The notes under the pieces are model-generated. The model saw only the letters and a list, made by a program, of their open reading frames with translations. It did no database searches and was not told where the DNA came from. Of a stretch of DNA of 59,946 nt, positions 33,893 to 42,986 are shown in pieces. The first letter of the stretch is position 1; every line of letters starts with the position of its first letter. A program made the position numbers and the translations under genes. Source of the DNA: Clostridia bacterium (GTDB lineage: Bacteria; Bacillota; Clostridia; Oscillospirales; CAG-272); assembly GCA_017467165.1 (NCBI GenBank), contig JAFTST010000033.1:1-59946 (forward strand), read 5' to 3'.

Positions 33893-35866
33893 TTATCGTC
33901 TTGTTTTTCTCTTCTGCTTGACGCCCGATGCGCCACCGCCTCTATGTGAGCTGTCTCTTGTGCCCTGGCGTCTTGACTTTTTCCCACCGGTGTTGGCGGG
34001 AATACTGCTTCTCTTTCCCTTGGTTTTAGCCTTGTCGGGAACGTAGCGCGTGTCGCTTCCCTGAGCGAATGCGGGTTTAATCAGGCATTCGGGTCCGTTT
34101 CCGATAAGGTCGCGTCTGCCCGCGAGCCTGAGCGCCTCTCTGACGAGGTTGGCATTCTCCGGCTTCTTGTACTGCAAAAGCGCCCTCTGAAGCTGCTTTT
34201 CGTGATAATCGGTCGTGACGTAGACCTCTTTTCCCGTCATCGGGTGTATACCCGTGTAGTACATCACCGTGGATATAGTGCCCGGTGTTGGGTAGAAATC
34301 CTGCACCTGCTCGGGCGAGTAGCCCCACTCCTTCAGCCACAGCGCCATATTGACAGCGTCGTTCATAGTCGTGCCGGGGTGGCTCGACATAAGGTATGGT
34401 ACAAGATACTGCTCAAGTCCCGCCTCGCGGCTTATAGCGAAGAAGCGACGCTTGAAGCGCTCAAAAACCTCAACGGGCGGCTTTCCCATCATAAGAAGGG
34501 CGTTCTGCGAGCAATGCTCGGGGGCAACCTTCAGCTGTCCTGAGGTGTGCCTTGTCACAAGCTGTCTGAAGAACTCCTCGTTTTCATCGAGCACAAGGTA
34601 GTCAAAGCGAATGCCCGAGCGCACGAACACCTTCTTGACTCCGTCGATGCGCTCTATTTTCCTCAGCATCTCGGCATATTCCGAGTGGTCAACCTTCAAA
34701 TGCTTGCACGGGGTGGGGGCAAGACACTTTTTCGTAGGACACACGCCGTGCTCCTTCTGTCTGTCACAGGAGGGATATCGGAAGTTGGCCGTTGGGCCTC
34801 CGACGTCGTTGATATAGCTCTTGAAGTCGGGCATAGCGGCTATTTTTCTCGCCTCACTCAGTACACTTTCCTCGCTTCTTGAGCGCACCGAGCGCCCCTG
34901 ATGAAAGGCGATAGCACAGAAGTTGCAGGCTCCGAAGCATCCGCGGTTGTGCGTGATGGAAAACTTAACCTCGGTGATAGCGGGAACTCCTCCCTCGCTC
35001 TCGTAGTCGGGATGATAGTCGCGCGCGTATGGCAGGGCGTAGACCCTGTCGAGCCCCTCTCTTTCGAGCGGTGGCATCGGTGGATTCTGCACCAGCATCT
35101 TATCGCCGTAGTATTCGACGATAGCCTTACCGCCTACCGAGTCCATATTCTTATACTGTGTGGCGAACGCCGAGGCATACGCCCTCTTATCCGTCTTTAA
35201 GGTGTCGTAGTCGCCGACCTCGAGATAGTCAAAATGAACGTCGTCGCCCCTCTTTCCGAGGAATACCGTGCCGCGCACGTCGCGTATTTTTCGCACGGGT
35301 ACGCCCTTATCGAGAAGCTTGGCGATTCTTACAAGAATATTTTCGCCCATTCCGTAGGCGAGTATATCCGCCCTTGAGTCAACGAGCACGCTCCTGCGAA
35401 CCCTGTCCTCCCAATAATCGTAGTGGGCAAATCGGCGTAGCGATGCCTCAAGACCGCCTATGATAACAGGCACGTCACCGTACGCCTCGCGTATTCTGTT
35501 GCAGTAAACTATCACAGCTCTGTCGGGGCGTCTGCCCATCCTGCCCCCCGGACTGTAGTAATCGTAGGAGCGGCGCTTCTTCGAAACAGTATAATGAGCG
35601 ACCATAGAGTCGATATTTCCGCTCGTGACAAGGAAGCCGAGCCTGGGTCTTCCAAAGAGCTTGAACGCCTCACAGCTCTTATAATCGGGCTGTGACAGAA
35701 TGGCAACGCGAAAGCCCTCAGCCTCGAGGACTCTCGATATGATAGATACGCCAAAGGACGGGTGGTCCACGTAGGCGTCACCCGTAACGTACACAAAATC
35801 AACGTCAGACCAGTTTCTATCCCGCACGTCAGCGGGGCAAACCGGTAAAAAGTCTTTTCTGTCCAT
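33893..35866 (-). CDS. YgiQ family radical SAM protein
   Basis: 657 aa. ATG 35866 follows CGGGGGAG; an upstream TTG does not. N-terminal YgiQ region: DFVYVTGDAYVDHPSFG, then GLEASLRRFAHYDYW. The radical SAM cluster motif NRGCFGACNFCAIAFHQGR gives C-x3-C-x2-C, followed by a second Cys cluster CDRQKEHGVCPTKKC and the late DFYPTPGTISTVMYYTG. The Lys/Arg-rich tail is disordered. Function of the family is unknown. It is transcribed with hisS upstream. Confidence 0.92.
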   Translation of the reverse strand: MDRKDFLPVCPADVRDRNWSDVDFVYVTGDAYVDHPSFGVSIISRVLEAEGFRVAILSQPDYKSCEAFKLFGRPRLGFLVTSGNIDSMVAHYTVSKKRRSYDYYSPGGRMGRRPDRAVIVYCNRIREAYGDVPVIIGGLEASLRRFAHYDYWEDRVRRSVLVDSRADILAYGMGENILVRIAKLLDKGVPVRKIRDVRGTVFLGKRGDDVHFDYLEVGDYDTLKTDKRAYASAFATQYKNMDSVGGKAIVEYYGDKMLVQNPPMPPLEREGLDRVYALPYARDYHPDYESEGGVPAITEVKFSITHNRGCFGACNFCAIAFHQGRSVRSRSEESVLSEARKIAAMPDFKSYINDVGGPTANFRYPSCDRQKEHGVCPTKKCLAPTPCKHLKVDHSEYAEMLRKIERIDGVKKVFVRSGIRFDYLVLDENEEFFRQLVTRHTSGQLKVAPEHCSQNALLMMGKPPVEVFERFKRRFFAISREAGLEQYLVPYLMSSHPGTTMNDAVNMALWLKEWGYSPEQVQDFYPTPGTISTVMYYTGIHPMTGKEVYVTTDYHEKQLQRALLQYKKPENANLVREALRLAGRRDLIGNGPECLIKPAFAQGSDTRYVPDKAKTKGKRSSIPANTGGKKSRRQGTRDSSHRGGGASGVKQKRKTRR

Positions 35867-35922
35867 TTTCTCCCCCGATTTAATCAATTCCCGAAGTCCT
35901 AAAAGAACTTCGGGAAGACAAA

Positions 35923-37179
35923 TTATTTCATCAATTCTGACAGCACAGCGGCATCAAGCTTAACCTCCGACTGCGTGCCGTCCGTCATATTTCTGAGCTG
36001 TGCTGTGCCCGACTCTATCTCGGAGTCGCCAACGATAAGCACGTACCTCGCGCCAAGCTTATTGGCATATTTCATCTGCGCCTTCAGGCTTCTGCCAACT
36101 ATATCGCACTCTGCGTATCTTCCCTCTCTGCGAAGGCTCTCAACAAGTCCGAGCGCCTTAACCATCGCAGACTGACCGAGCGCCGCTATATAGAGGTCGG
36201 GCGAGGGCGTGTCAACCTTATCAATGCCGAGCTCGCGCATAGCGAGAACTATCCTCGTCAGTCCCATACCGAAGCCAATGCCAGAAAGAGCAGGTCCGCC
36301 GAGCGACTCAACGAGACCGTCGTATCTTCCTCCGCCACAGACCGTGGACTGCGCGCCTATACCCTCGGCGATAAACTCAAATACCGCGCCCGTGTAGTAG
36401 TCAAGCCCGCGAACGATAGCAGGATCCACAACGTACTCTATGCCCATAGCGTCAAGCGCCTCCTTGAGCATATCAAACCTTCCTCTGCAATCCTCGCACA
36501 GATAGTCCACCGTTCTCGGAGCATCCTTGGCTATTTCGGAGCATACTGGGCTCTTACAGTCAAGCAGCCTCAGGGGATTTCTGTTAAGTCTGGACTTACA
36601 GGTGTCACAAAGGCACTCCTTCTTCTCGGAGAAATGAGCCACCAGCGCGTCGCGGTATGCAGGGCGACAGCACTTGCAGCCTATCGAGTTAAGGTGCAGG
36701 CTCACGTTGGTGAGTCCAAGCCTGCGGAGCACGGAGCTCGCAAGCGAAATTGCCGTAGCGTCTGCGGCGGGGCTGTTCGAGCCGAACATCTCTGTTCCGA
36801 ACTGGAAAAACTCGCGGCTTCTGCCCGCCTGGGGCTTCTCGTGGCGGAAGCAGGACATAATATAGTAGTATTTCAGCGGCATAGGGTCAGAGCATCTGCC
36901 GTTTTCGATAATAGCGCGTACGACAGAGGCGGTTCCCTCGGGGCGCAGAGATATGGAGCGCTGATCCTCCCCGTCAAGGAAGGTATACATCTCCTTCTGA
37001 ACAACGTCGGTTGTATCGCCAACGCCTCTGACGAACAGCTCTGTGCTCTCAAACGTCGGCGTTCTTATCTCGCCGTAGCCGTATTTCTCCGACTCCTCGC
37101 GCATAACCGACTCAATATATCTGAATAACGGGGTTTCATCGGGAAGTATATCCATCGTCCCCTTAATCTTCTGTATCAC
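35923..37179 (-). CDS. hisS: Histidyl-tRNA synthetase
   Basis: 418 aa. Class II motifs: GTMDILPDETPLF, motif 2 FRHEKPQAGRSREFFQFGTE, the histidine-A motifs SLRPEGTASVVRA and GGGRYDGLVESLGG, motif 3 GIGFGMGLTRI, and a C-terminal anticodon-binding domain. It charges tRNA-His. The stop/start overlaps mrnC by 4 nt. Confidence 0.96.
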   Translation of the reverse strand: MIQKIKGTMDILPDETPLFRYIESVMREESEKYGYGEIRTPTFESTELFVRGVGDTTDVVQKEMYTFLDGEDQRSISLRPEGTASVVRAIIENGRCSDPMPLKYYYIMSCFRHEKPQAGRSREFFQFGTEMFGSNSPAADATAISLASSVLRRLGLTNVSLHLNSIGCKCCRPAYRDALVAHFSEKKECLCDTCKSRLNRNPLRLLDCKSPVCSEIAKDAPRTVDYLCEDCRGRFDMLKEALDAMGIEYVVDPAIVRGLDYYTGAVFEFIAEGIGAQSTVCGGGRYDGLVESLGGPALSGIGFGMGLTRIVLAMRELGIDKVDTPSPDLYIAALGQSAMVKALGLVESLRREGRYAECDIVGRSLKAQMKYANKLGARYVLIVGDSEIESGTAQLRNMTDGTQSEVKLDAAVLSELMK

Positions 37180-37568
37180 TTCAAAATCTCCTTGTGCGAT
37201 TCATTTAAAATAAGCTCGAGTCTTTCCTCGTCGCCAATCCAATATAGCATTCCAATAACCGCCTCAAAGCCCGTAGCCGCGCGGTAGTCCGCCTGCGTTG
37301 AGCGCTTCGGCTTGTTAAGATGCGAGCTGTTATAGGCGCGCCTGTACACGTCCCTCTCGTCATCAAGAAGCAGATCTTCTACTCTACGGTACATCTCCGC
37401 CTGCGCCTCTGCGGTTATATACTTAAGCGCCTCACGGTTAAGGTCGCCCGATTTCGTGAGTCCGCGCTCTACCAGAAGGCGCCTGACGTACAGCGAGTGT
37501 CGCGCGTCTCCGAGATATGCGAGAGCCTGTACGGAAGGAAGGCTCGCTCCCGTTATTTTTTTATGCAT
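37176..37568 (-). CDS. mrnC: Mini-ribonuclease III (23S rRNA maturation)
   Basis: 130 aa, no dsRBD. The RNase III core is ALAYLGDARHSLYVRRLLVE, with the catalytic ALAYLGD and EAVIGMLYWIGD regions. In Bacillota it matures 23S rRNA ends. It is usually beside cysS or rlmB; here it precedes hisS. ATG overlaps the following gene. Confidence 0.9.
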   Translation of the reverse strand: MHKKITGASLPSVQALAYLGDARHSLYVRRLLVERGLTKSGDLNREALKYITAEAQAEMYRRVEDLLLDDERDVYRRAYNSSHLNKPKRSTQADYRAATGFEAVIGMLYWIGDEERLELILNESHKEILK

Positions 37569-37589
37569 CTGTGCTTCCTCTCGCCTCTA

Positions 37590-38591
37590 TCACTTATTGT
37601 ACTTCCGATAAATCTCGGTGAGCCTTTTTTCTATCTCGGCAAGCTCTGCCTTTATCTCAGCGCGCCTCTGCTCAACGTACGCCTCAATATCAGACATAAT
37701 TCTCTCGTATTCTATCCTGCTCTCCCACGCCTTAGCAAATCCTTTGGCGGAAACGTAGTTATTTCTCGAATGGTTTTCGATATACGTCATCATTCTACCA
37801 AGCTTGTCGGTATATTCCTCATCCGCAACGTCAAGGTATCTGTCGGTAATGTCCGCCTTGAAGGACACGGAATATGCGGCGCAGCCCTTGTTATCATATA
37901 TGTGCTCGAGGAAGTTTTTCTGCTGATTCGGTGCATTCCATCCAACAACACCCGGACGAAGAAGGGCGTTATTGATCGAGGTGTCAACCAACGGCACTCC
38001 ACCCTCGCCGTGATGCACGGCGTGCTTTATACCGCAGGCAACCAGCAGCTTGTCGTAGTCGGGCGAGTATGAAAGGTATTCGAAGAACACGGTATTCGGC
38101 ATCTCAATTCCACGTGCCTCAAGTAGCGCGCGCATTGACGAAAGGTACTCGGAGAGGTCCTCTTTTCCATCGTAGTATATGGCGGTGCACCAGCCGAACG
38201 CAAGCATTTCCTCAAACTGCTTCATAGTGATTTTTCCCTCGTCACCCGGAAGCTGCTCGGCAGACAGACACATAGTTCCTGACAAAAGCAGCGAGCTCTG
38301 TCCTGTCATTGGGAAAACAACGTCATACAGAGGGCTGTCGACCTCTAAGAAAATAATCGTAGCGTTCGCTCCGCAGGGGATTTTCACCTGGATATTATCT
38401 CTGATGGACGAATATTCGTTATGAAGCTCTGCCTTCTTTATATTGAGCTCGGTTATCTCATTGATAAACTCTCTCTCCCTCTTTTCTGCCTCCGAGCTAC
38501 GAATTTCGTTCGCAACCAGCACAGCTCCCAAGCCAACGGTAAGCGCGACAACGAGAATTATCGCAACCGTCACAACACCCGGTCTGAACAT
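37590..38591 (-). CDS. Membrane-anchored protein with polysaccharide deacetylase-like region
   Basis: 333 aa. ATG 38591 lies 8 nt after AAAGGAGGGG. One N-terminal TM helix (about 2-24), a coiled-coil (about 30-60), an extracytoplasmic domain of ~210 residues whose pattern (FEEMLAFGWCTAIYYDG..., NTVFFEYLSYSPDYDKLLVACGIKHAVHHGEGG) is weakly like a NodB deacetylase fold, and a final coiled coil rich in Glu/Arg. Catalytic Asp/His residues are not clear, so it may be a pseudoenzyme. It lies just upstream of mrnC. Confidence 0.55.
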   Translation of the reverse strand: MFRPGVVTVAIILVVALTVGLGAVLVANEIRSSEAEKREREFINEITELNIKKAELHNEYSSIRDNIQVKIPCGANATIIFLEVDSPLYDVVFPMTGQSSLLLSGTMCLSAEQLPGDEGKITMKQFEEMLAFGWCTAIYYDGKEDLSEYLSSMRALLEARGIEMPNTVFFEYLSYSPDYDKLLVACGIKHAVHHGEGGVPLVDTSINNALLRPGVVGWNAPNQQKNFLEHIYDNKGCAAYSVSFKADITDRYLDVADEEYTDKLGRMMTYIENHSRNNYVSAKGFAKAWESRIEYERIMSDIEAYVEQRRAEIKAELAEIEKRLTEIYRKYNK

Positions 38592-38748
38592 TATCACAGC
38601 CCCTCCTTTCACACGCTGAAAATTCGCATATTAATACATTTATCATTATATATTAAATAAATACGCTTGTCAAGTGGGAAAGCGGCAAATGAAGGGTCAA
38701 GGAGACTCTTTTTCCCGATAATTATTTTTAAAATATTCAAATAGCCAC

Positions 38749-38778
38749 TTGCAATGGCTTTCGCGCCTGTGCTATAAT
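38749..38778 (+). promoter_or_regulatory. Promoter of the yggS-sepF operon
   Basis: TTGCAA (38749-38754), 18-nt spacer, TATAAT (38773-38778). Confidence 0.65.
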
Positions 38779-38836
38779 ATTATCGGATTATTGAATTCAC
38801 CCAAGAGCAGCGGAGGCGTTCGGGCAGGAGATAGAA

Positions 38837-39550
38837 ATGAGAGATTTCGGTTATATAAGAGAAAATTATCTTGCTCTTTCGCTCGATATCAGAGAACGCG
38901 CGAAAAAGGCAGGCAGAGAGGTAACTCTCGTCGCCGTTACCAAGAGCGCCGATGACGAGGAGCTGCTGGCTCTGGCGGAGTGCGGAATCTCTGATATTGG
39001 AGAAAATCGCCCGGGAGAGCTTGCCAGAAGGGGCGAGCTGCTTTTCAGCCAGGGATATACCCCGCGCCTGCACGAGATTGGCAAGCTGCAGAGAAACAAG
39101 GTCAAGCTTATCATTGACCGTGCCGAGCTTATACACTCGGTTGACACCGTACAGCTCGGCAGGGAGATAAGCCGACTTGCCGCAGCGCGCGGAAGGGTTC
39201 AGCGCGTGCTTATCGAGGTCAACAGCGCCAGAGAGCCAAACAAGAGCGGAGCTCTTCCCGAGGAGGTCGAGGCGCTGATGCTCGAGCTGAGGAAAATGCC
39301 GTCATTATCCGTGTGCGGTCTTATGACCATGGGCCCCCTGACGCCGTCACCCGAGGATATCCGACCGTACTTCAGGCTGACGAAGGAGCTATTTGACAGA
39401 CTCTCCGAGAAATACGGCTTCGAGGGCGAGGGAATACTGTCGATGGGAATGTCGGACAGCTATGCTGTCGCTATCGAGGAGGGCGCCACTCTTGTCAGGG
39501 TGGGTTCAAGACTTTTTGAAAAAACGAAAGGAGAAAATACAGATGTTTGA
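38837..39550 (+). CDS. yggS: YggS/YlmE family PLP-binding protein
   Basis: 237 aa. The PLP lysine motif VTLVAVTKSA is at about 28-37; DIGENRPGEL, LHEIGKLQRNKVK, MTMGPL and SMGMSDSYAVAIEEGATLVRVGSRLF are conserved marks of PLPBP, which controls cellular pyridoxal-phosphate balance. In Gram-positives it precedes sepF in the division operon, as here. It overlaps sepF by 8 nt. Confidence 0.93.
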   Translation: MRDFGYIRENYLALSLDIRERAKKAGREVTLVAVTKSADDEELLALAECGISDIGENRPGELARRGELLFSQGYTPRLHEIGKLQRNKVKLIIDRAELIHSVDTVQLGREISRLAAARGRVQRVLIEVNSAREPNKSGALPEEVEALMLELRKMPSLSVCGLMTMGPLTPSPEDIRPYFRLTKELFDRLSEKYGFEGEGILSMGMSDSYAVAIEEGATLVRVGSRLFEKTKGENTDV

Positions 39551-39935
39551 AAGACTTAAGGAGAAATTTACCAAGCGCGAGGAGGAAAACGATATGGTTT
39601 TCAAGCCTCTTGACGAGGAGGTTTCCGAGGAAAATACAACCGCTCCCGCGCCTGCCGCACCCGCGGCGCAGGACCCCGCTCCCTCGCACAACGCGAGCGT
39701 AGAGCTCAAGGTTATCCGCCCCGAGTCCTACGAGGAGGTCAGCGTGGTTGCAGACAGTCTTCTCGCTGGCTGCACCGTAGTTCTCAACATGGAGGTGCTT
39801 GACAAGCCTACTATGTACCGTATGCTTGACTTCCTCAACGGAGTTACCTACTGCACCGACGGAGAGATAAAGAGGGTTTCCCCGAGCACCTTTATCATCA
39901 CACCTCACAGCGATATAGATATTTCCGATATGTGA
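39543..39935 (+). CDS. sepF: Cell division protein SepF
   Basis: 130 aa. ATG 39543 follows AAAGGAG; earlier in-frame starts belong to the overlapping yggS sequence. It has an N-terminal membrane-targeting helix FERLKEKF, a Pro/Ala-rich linker, then the SepF domain with VIRPESYEEVSVVADSLLAG and FLNGVTY, ending in the IITPHSDIDISD motif. It tethers FtsZ to the membrane and shapes Z-rings. Confidence 0.92.
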   Translation: MFERLKEKFTKREEENDMVFKPLDEEVSEENTTAPAPAAPAAQDPAPSHNASVELKVIRPESYEEVSVVADSLLAGCTVVLNMEVLDKPTMYRMLDFLNGVTYCTDGEIKRVSPSTFIITPHSDIDISDM

Positions 39936-39948
39936 TAAGGAAACAGCA

Positions 39949-40221
39949 GTGGAAATTGTTTTTTATGTTATAGCAAAGGCCGTATCAATTCTGCTCAGCA
40001 TAGTATCCTTGGCTATGTTCCTGCGCGTCATACTGCAGTTTTTCGCAGATGAGGATAACAAGCTTGTCGTATTCTGCTACGCTATCACGGAGCCCTTCAT
40101 AGTACCCGTGCGCGTGCTTTTCGTCAAGCTGAACGTCGGGCAGAATTCTCCGCTCGATATTCCCTTCTTCGTCACCTATCTTATTATTTCGGTTCTTCAA
40201 ATGCTGCTACCGATAATTTGA
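39949..40221 (+). CDS. yggT: YggT family membrane protein
   Basis: 90 aa from a GTG start. Two TM regions flank the family motif ITEPFIVPVRVLF. Near-universal small membrane protein of the dcw-adjacent operon; proposed role in division/osmotic physiology. Spacing to sepF is 13 nt. Confidence 0.9.
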   Translation: MEIVFYVIAKAVSILLSIVSLAMFLRVILQFFADEDNKLVVFCYAITEPFIVPVRVLFVKLNVGQNSPLDIPFFVTYLIISVLQMLLPII

Positions 40222-40234
40222 CACGGGGGCATAT

Positions 40235-40771
40235 ATGGATTTTAAAAAGCTTATAAGAAAGAGAAAGCCCTCCGAGTATTTTTTATATCTCGGAGTTATC
40301 GCCCTCGGAGTTTTTCTCGACCAGCTGACAAAGTGGCTCGCGGTCGAATATCTGACAAAGGTTACTACCGTGCCGATAATCAAGGGGGTTATCCATCTGA
40401 CCTATCTTGAAAACCCCGGCGCCGCATTCGGCTCCTTCGCCGACTCTCCCTGGGTGTTCAACACGGTGTCCACCGTGGCGATTATCGCTATGCTTCTATA
40501 CCTTTTTTCAGGCAGAAGCTCCACCGTGCTTGAGGCGGTATCGGTAGCGATGATAATCTCGGGCGGAATTGGAAATATGATAGACCGCCTGTCGCTCGGA
40601 TACGTTGTGGATTTCATCGATTTCCGTCTTATCAACTTCGCCGTCTTCAACGGCGCGGACTCCTTCGTCTGCGTTGGCGCGGGGCTTCTTATTCTCTCGC
40701 TCTCTCTGGAGCTTGCACGAGAGGTTAAGGCAGAAAGGTCGCACACCAAAGGAGGCGACGGAGAAAATTGA
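40235..40771 (+). CDS. lspA: Lipoprotein signal peptidase (signal peptidase II)
   Basis: 178 aa with four TM helices. Catalytic aspartates lie in GGIGNMIDRL and VVDFIDFR, and NPGAAFGSF is the conserved periplasmic loop. It cleaves diacylglyceryl-prolipoproteins, needed for the lipoproteins seen in this window. It overlaps rluD at TTGA. Confidence 0.95.
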   Translation: MDFKKLIRKRKPSEYFLYLGVIALGVFLDQLTKWLAVEYLTKVTTVPIIKGVIHLTYLENPGAAFGSFADSPWVFNTVSTVAIIAMLLYLFSGRSSTVLEAVSVAMIISGGIGNMIDRLSLGYVVDFIDFRLINFAVFNGADSFVCVGAGLLILSLSLELAREVKAERSHTKGGDGEN

Positions 40772-41706
40772 TTTATACTGTAGAAAATGAAAACGGGGGC
40801 ACGAGGCTTGACGCCTTCGTAGCCTCGGTCAGCGACCTGTCGCGAAGCGCCGCCGCCAAGCTGATTGAGTGCGGAGATATTACAGTATGCGGCAGGAAGG
40901 AAACCAAAAAATATCAGCTGAGGGTGGGCGACACTGTTGAGGTCAAGGAGCCCGAGCCCATAGAATATGAGGCTGTGGCTGAGAATATTCCCCTTGATAT
41001 TATTTTCGAGGACGATGATATTATAGTAGTCAACAAGCCCTCGGGAATGGTGGTGCATCCCGCTCCGGGAAATTACAGCGGCACGCTGGTCAACGCTCTT
41101 CTCTATCACTGCCGCGACTCGCTCTCGGGTATTGGCGGAGTTATGCGCCCGGGAATTGTGCACCGGATTGACAAGGACACCTCGGGGCTTCTCGTGGTGG
41201 CGAAAAATGATATTGCGCACAGAGCGCTATCCGAGGAGCTGGAAAGACACGGCATCGTCCGCGAGTATCACGCGCTCGTCAGAGGCGGCTTCAGGAATGA
41301 CGAGGGTACGGTAAGTCTGCCCATCGGTCGACACCCCGTTGACAGAAAGAGAATGGCAGTGCTTCCAACCGACCCGTCAGCGCGTCCTGCCGTCACACAC
41401 TATAAGGTGCTCGAGAGCTACGGACAGATAAGCTATCTTGAACTAAGGCTCGAAACGGGCAGAACACACCAGATAAGAGTACATATGTCGCACCTCGGGC
41501 ACGCACTGCTTGGCGATGAGGTGTACTCTACCAGCAAAACCCTCTTTGAAAAGCAACACGCCCCCATGTTTGACGGTCAGGCTCTGCACGCCAAACGCCT
41601 CGAGCTTACCCATCCGAGAACGGGAGAGCGGCTGAGCTTCGAGTGTGAATTGCCCGACAATTTCAAAAGAGCCCTGGAGATTCTGAGGGGACTTAACCAG
41701 ATATAA
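40768..41706 (+). CDS. rluD: RluD-type 23S rRNA pseudouridine synthase
   Basis: 312 aa from TTG 40768 with a long GGAGGCGACGGAGAA upstream region. An N-terminal S4 domain (about 8-70) is followed by the RluA fold with catalytic Asp in IVHRIDKDTSGLLVVAKN and the LETGRTHQIRVHMSHLGHALLGD block. It modifies helix 69 or nearby uridines of 23S rRNA. It is the last gene of the operon; the usual ylmH and divIVA are absent. Confidence 0.92.
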   Translation: MIYTVENENGGTRLDAFVASVSDLSRSAAAKLIECGDITVCGRKETKKYQLRVGDTVEVKEPEPIEYEAVAENIPLDIIFEDDDIIVVNKPSGMVVHPAPGNYSGTLVNALLYHCRDSLSGIGGVMRPGIVHRIDKDTSGLLVVAKNDIAHRALSEELERHGIVREYHALVRGGFRNDEGTVSLPIGRHPVDRKRMAVLPTDPSARPAVTHYKVLESYGQISYLELRLETGRTHQIRVHMSHLGHALLGDEVYSTSKTLFEKQHAPMFDGQALHAKRLELTHPRTGERLSFECELPDNFKRALEILRGLNQI

Positions 41707-41770
41707 CTCTCCTCCATAATATGAATATACTTATCAGTTATCAATCTATCATAATCTAACTATTATTCGA

Positions 41771-41792
41771 CGCTGTGCCCTCTCGTACAGCG
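41771..41792 (+). other. Hairpin in the 333-bp gap after rluD
   Basis: CGCTGT (41771-41776) pairs with ACAGCG (41787-41792). The rest of the gap (41707-42079) is otherwise just the terminator at 41811 and A-rich sequence before the next gene. Confidence 0.4.
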
Positions 41793-41810
41793 CAGAACAA
41801 AAGCCTACGA

Positions 41811-41842
41811 AAGAACGGAGATTTTTCCCCGTTCTTTTTTCG
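41811..41842 (+). terminator. Terminator of the rluD operon
   Basis: AAGAACGG (41811-41818) pairs with CCGTTCTT (41829-41836), followed by TTTT. Confidence 0.7.
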
Positions 41843-42079
41843 TCCGGGACTACCAATGCGCCCCCCCTTCCGCTCGTCTGACGTTGAGCCTGCGGCTTCT
41901 GCTATAGCGATGTTATAGACCAAAAGACAGATAGCCTTTTGGAAGAGGAAAGCTTTTTTCTACCCCCGGAAAAACTTTTTTCAGATTAACAAAACACAAA
42001 CATTTCATAAAACATTCGAAAACAAGCCCCTGATAAAATAATGCCACAAAACAAAAACACGACAAGGAGAAAATCAGTT

Positions 42080-42448
42080 ATGAACAAAAACGACCAGCAT
42101 TTTGTGGCACAGAAAATCCGCTCTCAGTATATTGAAAGAGAGTCCACCGAGCTTGACGAGCTCCGCGCTCTTGATACAAGGGTAAGACGCCCCGCTTCTG
42201 TGCTCGCATACGTTTTCGGCGGTATTTCCGCTATTATAATGGGAGCAGGTATGAGCCTGGTTATGACCGACGTTGGCACCACCGTGGGTATCGGCAATTC
42301 GCTGCCCTTGGGTATTGTAGTTGGTATTGTCGGAATGGCTCTTTGTATACTTAACTACCCCCTATACAACAAAATCCTCGCAAGCAGAAAGAAAAAATAC
42401 GGAAACGAAATCCTCGCCCTGAGCGAAAAGATTATGAATCAGCAGTAA
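42080..42448 (+). CDS. Small two-TM membrane protein (paralogue of 48902-49315)
   Basis: 122 aa. ATG 42080 has ACAAGGAG 10 nt upstream. N-terminal charged coil (RSQYIERESTELDELRALDT), two TM helices with a glycine-rich pattern (GGISAIIMGAGMSLVMTDVG, GIVVGIVGMALCILNYPLY), and a basic tail. The second TM pair and the MSLxMTD motif match the gene at 48902. It probably forms an operon with the next gene (15-nt gap). Confidence 0.7.
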   Translation: MNKNDQHFVAQKIRSQYIERESTELDELRALDTRVRRPASVLAYVFGGISAIIMGAGMSLVMTDVGTTVGIGNSLPLGIVVGIVGMALCILNYPLYNKILASRKKKYGNEILALSEKIMNQQ

Positions 42449-42463
42449 GAGGAGATAAGGGCA

Positions 42464-42772
42464 ATGGGACTCATAGCATTTCTGAAGAAGTCATTTGGTG
42501 ATATGAAGAGGAGCGCTAAGGCGCAGCACGAGGTTGACAAGGCTGAATTTGCCGCTGCAAAGGCAGAAGCAAAAGCAAATTTTGAGGAAAACAGGGGCCG
42601 TAACACCCTGGCAAGAGCAAAAGCAGACGCAAAGAAATCCTGGGATGACGCTCATATGACCCCCGCAGAGAGGGAGGCAAGAGCACAAGAGGAGCGCGAC
42701 GCCAGAATTGATGAAGCAAATGCAAGAGCAGAGGCGGCAAACGCTCGCTATAAGGCGGCAAGGAGGAAGTAA
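42464..42772 (+). CDS. Ala/Lys-rich coiled-coil protein, 102 aa
   Basis: Almost wholly Ala, Lys, Glu and Arg, with an amphipathic N-terminus (MGLIAFLKKSFGDMKR) then a long coiled coil. No family. The RBS is AAGAGGAG. It may be a partner of the small membrane protein before it. Confidence 0.65.
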   Translation: MGLIAFLKKSFGDMKRSAKAQHEVDKAEFAAAKAEAKANFEENRGRNTLARAKADAKKSWDDAHMTPAEREARAQEERDARIDEANARAEAANARYKAARRK

Positions 42773-42784
42773 TCACATAGACCC

Positions 42785-42810
42785 GGCGAGGCGCAGCAAT
42801 GCGCCTCGCC
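42785..42810 (+). terminator. GC-rich hairpin terminator
   Basis: GGCGAGGCGCA-GCAA-TGCGCCTCGCC; strong stem but no T-run. Confidence 0.6.
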
Positions 42811-42895
42811 CCACTTATTCATACGCGCGGCTGTGGCCGACTTCCAAAACAAACGGTTGATGCACTCATAAGTGTATAAGTTAGAGGGTATAACC

Positions 42896-42924
42896 TTGAC
42901 TTTTTTCAAAAAGTATTGTAAAAT
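42896..42924 (+). promoter_or_regulatory. Promoter of the XRE regulator
   Basis: TTGACT (42896-42901), 17-nt spacer, TAAAAT (42919-42924). Confidence 0.68.
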
Positions 42925-42986
42925 AGCAATGTAAGAACACTATTAGGAACGCTGTAAGACACGACTTGATAAACGGAGATAACGTG

